Shown here piece by piece: positions 1-7,673 of a stretch of DNA of 11,333 nt. A model generated the notes under the pieces. That model searched no databases and was not told where the DNA came from. It saw only the letters and a list, made by a program, of their open reading frames with translations. Source of the DNA: Conidiobolus incongruus B7586. Taxonomy: Eukaryota > Entomophthoromycota > Entomophthoromycetes > Entomophthorales > Conidiobolaceae. Location: NCBI GenBank assembly GCA_000697335.1, contig JNEM01009076.1:1-11333 (forward strand), read 5' to 3'. Numbering within the stretch: position 1 is the stretch's first letter; each line of letters opens with the position of its first letter. The position numbers were made by a program, and so were the translations under genes.

Positions 1-2676
1 TAGTAACAAATCAATTTATATTGAATGAATAAAATATATAGGTGATTTAAGAAATTCTTAAATACTATTGAAGAATATCTATTATTATTAGTATTTATAA
101 ATTATATATTTCACTTTATAGAACTAAAAATGATCACTTTTTCTTTTCAAATAATACTAATATAACATTGTTTTTTTAATCTGAATAAAAATTTATAAAA
201 ATGATACCAAATATTTAGCCTAAAATCCAAAGATAAAGTTTCGTTATGATGTTATAGCGATTGATTTTATAAATCAATATAGTTTGATATCAAGTAAATA
301 ATATGTATTTAATCAATAAATTAAAATATAGTACTATTTATACATAAATATAAAATCAGTTGAATATAAGGAATTAAGTAATTTAAGTTAAAATAAGATA
401 AGAAAATTATTATCAGATATTTTCTATGATTATAAAATAATTTATATTATAACCTAAAAACAAATCAGAATATAAAAGTAACTCCTATATAGTTAAGTAG
501 AAATTTCAATGAAAATAAATGAGCTTAAGTTATTACGTGAATATAAATTATATCGTATTACATAGTTTTTATGTTTTATTGCAAAATTATGAGAAAATAT
601 ATTTAGTAAGGATTCTTTATGTAATAGTATAGTTTAAGATATATGAATTTACTAATCAAACTTCTTTATAGCTTAATTGTTTTAATAAGATATACATTAT
701 ATAAATTTAGATTAAAACAATATTTCAATATAATGAGAAAATTATCAATTATATATATTAATAGAGTCTAATCGCATTTATGTATTTGAAATTATATATA
801 ATTATATTGATTTAAATATTGGGTTAGCATTGTCATTTGATATATATTTTAAATACATAGTTTCATTTTATTTTTATCTTAACTTATTAATTATTTAAGA
901 TAAATTTGATTTAAATAATTGATAATAATTTTCTAACTTCATATTAGACATTGAATATTTAAATAATAAAGAGTAATATGAGAAATGCAAACATAATTCA
1001 CTAAATATTAACTATCAAAATATTGGCATAATATTTTAATTAATGTATCATACCAGGTTGTGGTATATGGAATTCATTCAGTTTGAAATTTAGCATCGGA
1101 TTTCAAATTAAATTCTATTTTATGAAAATAAATTAAAATATATTTGATTATATATTAAATATACAAGTTGCCTTTTAACCTTTTTATAAAATAATACAAG
1201 TAAATTTATTCACTCATTATCAAATAAAAACAACTTTAAAAAGTGCCATTTTTCAATCTCAAGAGTAAATATTAATTATCATTTAATTATTAGAATCAAT
1301 GGGAAACTTAATACAATAATAGAAAAAATAATTTATAAGCCATTGTTACTATGAAAATACATAATGACTTTGCTATGAAGTCATCATAATAGAATACGAA
1401 TTCATCTATCTGATAGAAATATAGAGTGGTCTATGATATTTATTATCCCCTGTTGATCGTTATTATTCAAATTGATAATTATTAATATTATTTTGGCGTT
1501 CGATATACACATATGTATATATATTGATAAATTGTAAGTTGAATTTAAGTGTTATAAACACAATAGATTAATCATATATTAATTATTATATAATATAACA
1601 CAACGGTGAATACAATTATATTAAAGGAAATTTCGAAAGCATTTTTATGGATAGATTAGTTTATCGATTGAATAATGTAAATTTTTAATTCATTGAATCA
1701 ATCTGTTGCTATAATATACATTCAGATCATCCCAAACTTCAAACTTTGCACACCGGTCTTTAAGTTTATTCAACTTATCAATAATACAACTATTTCAAAA
1801 TATTAATTGGAATATCATTCACAATGAATAAGATCAATACAAAATAATCCAATGATAAAAATAGGATAAAATATACTTGATGATACTGCATTATCCTCCA
1901 TTAATAATGAATTTTTTTCACAACATTATCTACTTGTGATTTCATGAAATTATTACAAATAAAAAAAATTCATTATAAAAATCTATTGACGTATTATTCA
2001 ACGGAAATTATCGGGAGCAATTGAAAAATTTAATTCATTTTTCTCAAAATAAATCTAATACTTTTTTTGGTAAAATTTGAAATAAAAAGAATATTCAAAA
2101 AAAGACATAAATAGATTTTCCGATGGAATTACCGCATTAGGCAATTTTTTACATTTGATTTTAACTGACAATTGTGGTCATAATAAATAATAGACAAATC
2201 AGGATTCTTCATAAATTTATATATGTATTTTACAAATTGACAAATCATTAAGATTAGAATGAAGAAAAAATATTAACAGTCTTATGATTAGGATTGTGGA
2301 TAGGACAGGATTGTTCTATTTAGATTTGATAAGTTTTGAATTAAATTCATAATTTTTTAATTATAAAATTTGTATTGTGTTTAATATAAATTAATATATT
2401 TGGACGAATTGAATATCAATTTAAGTAACAATATGAAAATAAGAATTTTTTTAGTTGGATACATATCTCACTTAAGGATTATATTTATTTAACTCACTTA
2501 ATAATAACATAGTGTAACCGTGGGTACTAGACTCATTACCTATATATTTCGACCATGGTTTCTACATATTAAAACAAACACATCTATCAATCAAAAGTGA
2601 AGTTAAACAATACCACCCAATTCTGATTATTAATAATGATAAAATAAACAAATAAATCCTAAACAATTTCCAGACT
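1..2676. other. AT-rich gene-free spacer
   Basis: I see no supportable gene, tRNA or intact element in this stretch. Sampled lines run from 6/60 G+C (841-900) to 16/60 (1741-1800), and reading frames on both strands are broken at short intervals. Small inverted repeats occur: 8-bp arms around a 3-nt loop at 260-278, 6-bp arms at 1050-1066 (ATACCA/TGGTAT), 8-bp arms at 1082-1107 (TTTGAAAT/ATTTCAAA) and 7-bp arms at 1364-1384 (ATGACTT/AAGTCAT). Arms of this length are expected by chance in such DNA, so I assign no function. G+C rises slightly from about 2512 towards the island that follows. Confidence 0.7.
260..278. repeat. Perfect 8-bp inverted repeat, 3-nt loop
   Basis: ATTGATTT is followed by TAT and then AAATCAAT, giving a perfect hairpin with a minimal loop. 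No gene lies near it and no T-tract or other partner signal suggests a role. In DNA this rich in A and T it may be a chance palindrome. Confidence 0.4.
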
Positions 2677-2970
2677 TTGTAACACCAATGATCTACATCT
2701 CTATTTATACCCAAGTGTCAACAAGCTCTAGGATCCACCAATAAGGAGCTGAAGGATTCATCACGAGATCATCACAATGATGTATAAGGATTCCCCAGCT
2801 CACAAGGAGCACAATCGCATTATCCAGCCTTTGCCTCCTGTAGCCAACCAAGTTCCTCCCCAGCTAACCATCACACATAATATGGCGATAATGTGCCCAA
2901 ATACTGAGGCCTGTGAGGGATCTGCAAGGGGAACTTCCTTGAGCATTGCAGGAGGGAAAAGGAAGTGTAG

Positions 2971-2986
2971 TATCACCATTGTGATA
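2971..2986. repeat. Perfect 6-bp hairpin with CATT loop
   Basis: TATCAC, a CATT tetraloop and GTGATA form a perfect stem inside the GC-rich island. It sits immediately before the left arm of the longer inverted repeat that begins at 2988, so two stems could stack in a transcript. No known regulatory family is recognised. Confidence 0.45.
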
Positions 2987-2987
2987 G

Positions 2988-3074
2988 TCAGCTATTCTAA
3001 ATAAAATGATTTAGCTTTCGAGGCAAAAGTTTATTAATACTTGGATCTTTTAAGAGAATGACCAGAATAGCTGA
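2988..3074. repeat. Perfect 11-bp inverted repeat (GCTATTCT family)
   Basis: TCAGCTATTCT (2988-2998) is the exact reverse complement of AGAATAGCTGA (3064-3074), with 65 bases between the arms. A further CTATTCT (3080-3086) can also pair with AGAATAG (3064-3070) as a 7-bp stem with a 9-nt loop, so the right arm could switch partners. The AATAAA motif at 3000-3005 lies in the loop of the larger structure. The function is unknown. Confidence 0.5.
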
Positions 3075-3213
3075 ATGAACTATTCTAGTGTGTGTTTTTA
3101 TACTTTCTTATTCTATACTAATTGTTTTAATTACCCTGAATTGCTTGGGGGACTTTTTTGAATGTTCCTAATATAGCCTTGTTGTTGGTAATGTCATGTT
3201 GTCTTGTAACACC

Positions 3214-4272
3214 TAGTTGATACTAATTCTTGGCATATTTAATATTTATAGTAATGCATTAAAATATTCCAAATGGATATACTGATTAATGATGTATGGG
3301 TGTGGCATGTTGAAAGTATTTCAATCTCCACAATTAGATGGATCTATTATTAATTTAAAGTAAAATTAATTAATAAGTTATATTTGGTTATCGTTATAAG
3401 CTCAATAAATTTGACGAATGATTTATTAAAATTATAAATTTAAAATTCAAGCGATTTCATTCCACTATAAAACTGTAGCAAATCTTTTATTAAATAATCC
3501 ACATTCATTAGTAAGGTATCATTGTAATAAACCTTTAATTAATTCAAAATGACAAATGTAATAGAAAATTCTATGGTATTAATATCCAATACAATTTCAA
3601 CTAATTTACAGCTTAGGTTTTAATATCAGAGTAATAATTAATAAATAAATCATTCTTTTTTCTCTAGTCATTGTTGCTTTATAATCATTGAAAAATAATC
3701 AATTTTGCGTCATATCATTGATCTCTTTTCAAAATTGAAATGATTTAAATATTTCTCAATCAATCCTGTTTATAACTCAATAAACTTATCAAAATTTTAG
3801 TGACTTCGGTTAGCATTCTGTTACATTTACAACTAGGTATCAAAGATAAAGATCCATTGTGTAACGCCTAATTTGGGTTGGTGTTTTGTTAGTCATAGCA
3901 TATGATTTATAAACATTCTGTTCTCCAAAACATAAGTATATGATGAAGTATTGATAAATTTGTGGATTATAAATCAAACAATGTTTCTAACTATATAAAA
4001 TAATAAACTCATACCATACAATATCTTAAATTCCAACTTTCAAAATAATGTATCACTTTCAATTCAATATATATTCTAATAACTATACTCACCCACCAAT
4101 GACTGAATCCACTTTCAATTAAAAATAGAATTCCATCCAAAAATATATTTCTCAAAATAGAAATGAACAGAAATAGAGCATATGCAAAATATTCCCAAAT
4201 CGGGAATGAGGAGTGTGGTAAATAATTTCAGAAACATTCAAGTATGATGTAATGTAATCAACATTTACAAGC
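3214..4272. other. AT-rich intergenic spacer upstream of the Ca2+-ATPase
   Basis: No gene is supportable here. The line 3361-3420 has 12/60 G+C. A slightly richer patch at 3830-3900 contains TGTAACGCC (3860-3868), which differs at one base from the TGTAACACC seen at 2678 and 3206. I draw no conclusion from that match. Distal promoter elements of the pump gene probably lie in the last few hundred bases, but I see no clear calcineurin/Crz1-type site. Confidence 0.6.
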
Positions 4273-4291
4273 ATTGGTTATATTATAAATA
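4273..4291 (+). promoter_or_regulatory. Core promoter candidate: reverse CCAAT plus TATA box
   Basis: ATTGG (4273-4277, CCAAT on the other strand) lies just before TATAAATA (4284-4291). The TATA motif ends 70 bases before the pump start codon, a spacing compatible with a short 5' leader. TATA-like words are frequent in this AT-rich DNA, so the call rests on position and on pairing with CCAAT. The transcription start is inferred, not seen. Confidence 0.4.
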
Positions 4292-4333
4292 TAGCACATC
4301 TGCCGTAAGTTTCCGACAACGTTCAAAACGTCA

Positions 4334-4342
4334 ATGAATTAA
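4334..4342 (+). promoter_or_regulatory. Possible minimal upstream ORF (ATG AAT TAA)
   Basis: An upstream ATG with one further codon and then a stop lies 19 bases before the pump start and is out of frame with it. If transcription begins about 30 bases after the TATA motif, this mini-ORF would sit near the 5' end of the leader. Its context is weak (T at -3), whereas the main ATG has A at -3, so leaky scanning is likely and any repression would be mild. Whether it is transcribed is unknown. Confidence 0.3.
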
Positions 4343-4361
4343 TTATCTATCAAAATTTACA

Positions 4362-7300
4362 ATGACTCAACATACTAACAAACAAATGAAGAACAATCCA
4401 CCTGGAGTTTGGGAGAAAGATTCCCAATATAAATTTTCTAATGAGGAACTTCAAGCTTTAATCGATCCCAAGGATATTGCGCTGCTTGGGCAATTCGGAG
4501 GTACTAACGGAATCCTACAAGGTTTGAAAACCGATCCCGATATTGGGTTGACTTCCGCTGAAGCCGACGGTACAATTCAAAATCCTAGCGAAAGACAACG
4601 CATTTACGGCGCCAATAGATTGCCACCTGTCAAATCCAAAACTATTTGGGAGTTGCTTGTGCATGCTATCAAAGACAAGACGCTTATATTGTTATCCATA
4701 GGTGCCCTCATTTCTTTGGCGGTAGGCATTTACGAAGATGTAGGAACTAACAAGAGTATGAAAGTTGAAAAGAATGGAGAAATCGTGGAAATACCCATAC
4801 CCAAGTTACATTTCGTTGAAGGTTTAGCCATTTTGGTAGCTGTTGCAATTGTTGTAGTCGTAAGTAGTGTGAATGACTACAGGAAGGAGAAACAGTTCCA
4901 AAAACTGAATGCGAGGAAGGAAGAACGCGAAATTAAGGTGACACGCGACGGTAAGGTCCAAATGATCTCAATTTTTGACTTGGTGGTCGGTGATATCGTG
5001 CATTTGGAACCTGGTGACGTGATCGCTGCCGACGGAATAGTCATCTCCAGTCACAATTTGCATTGCGACGAAAGCTCGGCAACTGGTGAAACCGATGCCA
5101 TTACAAAGATCCCATACGAAGATATTTTACGCAACGCAGCAATGGCTCAGAAGAAGAGTGAAGCCAACACATCGGAAGTGGGCATCAATGACGACGATAT
5201 TGAAATTATTCAGGATATGATAATCAGTAAGCAAAAAGTTCCGGTCCAGAAACACACTGATCCCTTTATTCTCAGTGGGTCTAGCGTTTTGGAAGGCGTC
5301 GGCGAATATGTCGTAACTAGTGTGGGTGAGAGCTCCTTCTTCGGTAAAATTTTAATGAATTTGAGAACTGAATCACAACCTACCCCACTACAAAAGAAAT
5401 TGGCCCAATTGGCTAGTCGTATTGCTAAAGTTGGTTTCTCAGTCGCCATCATTTTCTTAATTACGAGATTGGCTATATATTTCGCAGGGCGGAACGATCA
5501 GCCCAAGGAAACTGATATGATTGTCGATGCCATTATGAAAATTTTCGTGAGTTTTGTACTAATTATTGTTGTGGTTATTCCCGAGGGGTTGCCCTTGGCT
5601 GTGACCATTTCGCTAGCTTTTGCTACTGTGAGGATGTTGAAGGATAACAATTTAGTGAGAGTGTTGGCTGCTTGTGAAACTATGGGAGGTGCTACCACTG
5701 TGTGTTCCGATAAGACTGGTACATTGACTCAAAACAAGATGACAGTTGTTGTTGGTACAATTGGTACGGGTATCCAATTCCGACGCACTTCCGAAGTTGA
5801 GGTAATCTCGGCGCACACACCTCAAACCCTTGAAGGACTTAAGGAATCCTTGCCAGCTAACTTTTTAGAATTATTAATCGACGGTATTGGCGTCAATTCT
5901 TCCGCTTTTGAAATCAAGGACGAGAATGGCGCAATCACATTCCAAGGCTCCAAAACCGAGTGTGCGCTCTTGGGACTTACCTACGATTTGGGTTCTCGAC
6001 CTGTGGCGGACATTCGTCACCATTATCCTGTAGTTCAAGTGTGGCCATTCAGCAGTGTGCGTAAGACCATGTCCACAATCGTCAAAGTGACTTACGAGAA
6101 GCGCACTTTCTACAGACTGTTGGTTAAGGGAGCTTCGGAAATCGTACTTGGCAAATGCGACAAATTGCTAGAAGTTAGACAATCCAGGTTGAAGAATTTA
6201 CCCGAAATTATGGACGAACCCAACTTCGCTACTAGGGAAATCGACGCCCAAACCAAGGCTGCTCTTGGTCAGCGTATTTCGGAGTATGCTAACCAGTCCC
6301 TTAGAACTATTGGACTTGCTATGCACGACATTACCTTAACAGACGATCAATTAGAACAACTTGAGAATATGGATGAAGATGATTCCGCCAAATTCTGGGA
6401 AGATTTGCTCCTCAATAACACAAATTTGACACTCATTGGAATCGTTGGCATCGAAGATCCTTTACGCGAAGGTGTCACCGAAGCTGTTGAACAATGTCGC
6501 AGAGCTGGTGTTATCGTCAGAATGGTCACTGGTGATAATGTGTTAACTGCTAAAGCTATCGCTACCAAGTGTGGTATCTACCGCGAAGGTGCTATTGTCA
6601 TGGAAGGCCCAGACTTTAGAAAGTTAAGTGATGCCGAAATGGATGAAATCTTACCAAGATTAAGAGTTTTGGCGAGATCTTCACCAGAGGATAAGATGAA
6701 ATTGGTTATGAGATTGAAGCATTTGGGTCAGACTGTTGCTGTTACTGGTGATGGTACAAACGATGGCCCAGCTCTCAAGGTTGCTGACGTAGGATTTAGT
6801 ATGGGTATTGCCGGTACTGAGGTAGCTAAGGAAGCTTCATCTATTATTCTTATGGATGATAACTTTGCTTCTATCGTCAAGGCTATCGTGTGGGGTAGAA
6901 TGGTCAATGAATCTATTAAGAAATTCTTACAATTCCAACTCACTGTCAATATCTCTGCTGTTATCATTACTTTCGTAACAGCTGTTGTAGATCCCTACGA
7001 CGGAGCAGCTCTCAGTGCAATTCAACTCCTTTGGATCAATTTGATTATGAATACTTTTGCAGCTTTGGCCCTCGCAACGGATCCTCCCAATCCCGATTTA
7101 CTCAATCGACCACCTGATTCGAGCAAAACTAGCTTGATTACGCCTACAATGTGGAAAATGATCCTCGGCCAAGCTATTTTTCAACTTATTGCAATCTTCT
7201 CACTACTCTATGCGGGTGCCAGTCGCTTCGAAACCCAACTGTATACTAGTGGATACAAGAATCCCGAACTCCGCACCATGGTGTTCAACACTTTCGTTTG

Positions 7301-7634
7301 GATGCAGCTATTCAACGAGATCAGTTCCCGCAACGTCGACAACAAATTCAATTGCTTCCGTGGCATTCACAAGAATGCTTACTTTATCTGTATTTGGATT
7401 TGTACCGCAATCGTCCAAGTCATTATCATCCAATTCGGAGAAATCGTTTTCAACACTGTTGCCCTCTCAGGCACTGATTGGGCTATTTGTTTAGCTATTG
7501 GTGTGGTTTCGCTGCCCATTGGTGTTGCGCTGAGATTAATACCAACTGAATTGTTTACATCTCTACCTTCTACGGGTCTCAGAAGGTTCGAAAGTTTAAT
7601 GCCTCAGAGTTTAAGTAGGCATAATTTTGTATAA
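4362..7634 (+). CDS. PMC1: P2B-type (PMCA/PMC1-like) Ca2+-transporting ATPase, vacuolar or plasma membrane
   Basis: Complete intronless gene for a 1090-residue P-type ATPase of the PMCA/fungal PMC family, which exports cytosolic Ca2+ using ATP. Order: cytosolic N-terminus (1-105); M1 about 108-126; M2 about 151-171; actuator domain with TGET (241-244); M3 about 355-374; M4 with PEGLP (407-411); DKTGT with phosphorylated Asp450; nucleotide domain with KTEC (531-534), FSSVRK (563-568) and KGASE (589-593); DPLR (699-702); TGD (723-725); hinge TGDGTNDGP (795-803); M5-M10 about 855-1058. The actuator-M3 linker carries a long polar insert (about 250-300). The tail after M10 is only about 32 residues, so the long calmodulin-binding tail of animal PMCA is absent. 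M6 reads N893-LIM-N897, whereas the family has Asp at the second position, a Ca2+ ligand. The start is the first ATG after an in-frame stop (4335-4337), with A at -3. Family assignment is secure; membrane location and ion specificity are inferred, and the symbol reflects family only. Confidence 0.97.
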   Translation: MTQHTNKQMKNNPPGVWEKDSQYKFSNEELQALIDPKDIALLGQFGGTNGILQGLKTDPDIGLTSAEADGTIQNPSERQRIYGANRLPPVKSKTIWELLVHAIKDKTLILLSIGALISLAVGIYEDVGTNKSMKVEKNGEIVEIPIPKLHFVEGLAILVAVAIVVVVSSVNDYRKEKQFQKLNARKEEREIKVTRDGKVQMISIFDLVVGDIVHLEPGDVIAADGIVISSHNLHCDESSATGETDAITKIPYEDILRNAAMAQKKSEANTSEVGINDDDIEIIQDMIISKQKVPVQKHTDPFILSGSSVLEGVGEYVVTSVGESSFFGKILMNLRTESQPTPLQKKLAQLASRIAKVGFSVAIIFLITRLAIYFAGRNDQPKETDMIVDAIMKIFVSFVLIIVVVIPEGLPLAVTISLAFATVRMLKDNNLVRVLAACETMGGATTVCSDKTGTLTQNKMTVVVGTIGTGIQFRRTSEVEVISAHTPQTLEGLKESLPANFLELLIDGIGVNSSAFEIKDENGAITFQGSKTECALLGLTYDLGSRPVADIRHHYPVVQVWPFSSVRKTMSTIVKVTYEKRTFYRLLVKGASEIVLGKCDKLLEVRQSRLKNLPEIMDEPNFATREIDAQTKAALGQRISEYANQSLRTIGLAMHDITLTDDQLEQLENMDEDDSAKFWEDLLLNNTNLTLIGIVGIEDPLREGVTEAVEQCRRAGVIVRMVTGDNVLTAKAIATKCGIYREGAIVMEGPDFRKLSDAEMDEILPRLRVLARSSPEDKMKLVMRLKHLGQTVAVTGDGTNDGPALKVADVGFSMGIAGTEVAKEASSIILMDDNFASIVKAIVWGRMVNESIKKFLQFQLTVNISAVIITFVTAVVDPYDGAALSAIQLLWINLIMNTFAALALATDPPNPDLLNRPPDSSKTSLITPTMWKMILGQAIFQLIAIFSLLYAGASRFETQLYTSGYKNPELRTMVFNTFVWMQLFNEISSRNVDNKFNCFRGIHKNAYFICIWICTAIVQVIIIQFGEIVFNTVALSGTDWAICLAIGVVSLPIGVALRLIPTELFTSLPSTGLRRFESLMPQSLSRHNFV

Positions 7635-7667
7635 TTATTAAATCATTTATCTTTTACATTGTATATT

Positions 7668-7673
7668 AATAAA
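7668..7673 (+). terminator. Polyadenylation signal AATAAA of the Ca2+-ATPase gene
   Basis: A perfect AATAAA begins 34 bases after the stop codon, in T/A-rich DNA, implying a very short 3' untranslated region. The word is common in such sequence, but its position directly after the gene supports the call. Confidence 0.5.

Larger units (their letters stand above)
2677..3213. other. GC-rich, stem-rich island of unknown nature (possible solo LTR/TE remnant or structured RNA locus)
   Basis: The core 2761-3000 contains 112 G+C in 240 bases, as GC-rich as the coding gene and about twice its flanks. It is bracketed by the 10-bp direct repeat TTGTAACACC (2677-2686 and 3204-3213). It holds a TATA-like CTATTTATA (2701-2709) and an AATAAA (3000-3005). 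Inverted repeats crowd it: GAGCTG/CAGCTC (2746-2801) enclosing CATCA/TGATG (2770-2782), CCTCCTG/CAGGAGG (2834-2955), ACTTCCTT/AAGGAAGT (2933-2966), TATCAC/GTGATA (2971-2986) and TCAGCTATTCT/AGAATAGCTGA (2988-3074). Strand composition flips from C-rich (24 C to 6 G in 2821-2880) to G-rich (17 G to 8 C in 2941-3000). The TGTAACACC start, TATA and poly(A) motifs resemble an LTR, but I see no clear 3' terminus or primer-binding site. A 75-codon open frame lies at 2777-3004 with no family resemblance. Identity is unproven. Confidence 0.4.

Noticed and set aside
1720-1775. Slightly GC-richer patch as a hidden exon
   Set aside because: Frames close quickly on both strands and no splice-like partners or similar patches are nearby.
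2777-3004. 75-codon open frame in the GC-rich island as a protein gene
   Set aside because: No family resemblance, no signal peptide or domain, and an open frame of this length is expected when GC content is locally high. The region looks better explained as an element or structured locus.
3605-3650. TATCAGAG-like word as a retroelement primer-binding site
   Set aside because: Only a short partial match in AT-rich DNA, far from any candidate LTR end.
5210-5452. 80-codon antisense frame inside the Ca2+-ATPase
   Set aside because: Lies wholly opposite conserved actuator/M3 coding sequence and has no independent signals; a shadow of the real gene.
5498-5698. 66-codon antisense frame opposite M4 and the phosphorylation site
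   Set aside because: Shadow of strongly conserved coding sequence on the other strand.
6347-6568. 73-codon antisense frame
   Set aside because: Shadow of the nucleotide/phosphorylation domain coding sequence; no start or promoter signal of its own.
6728-6967. 79-codon antisense frame
   Set aside because: Shadow of the hinge-M5 coding sequence.
7189-7494. 101-codon same-strand frame overlapping the pump gene
   Set aside because: Out-of-frame reading of M7-M10; composition is a frame-shifted copy of the pump codons, with no independent evidence.
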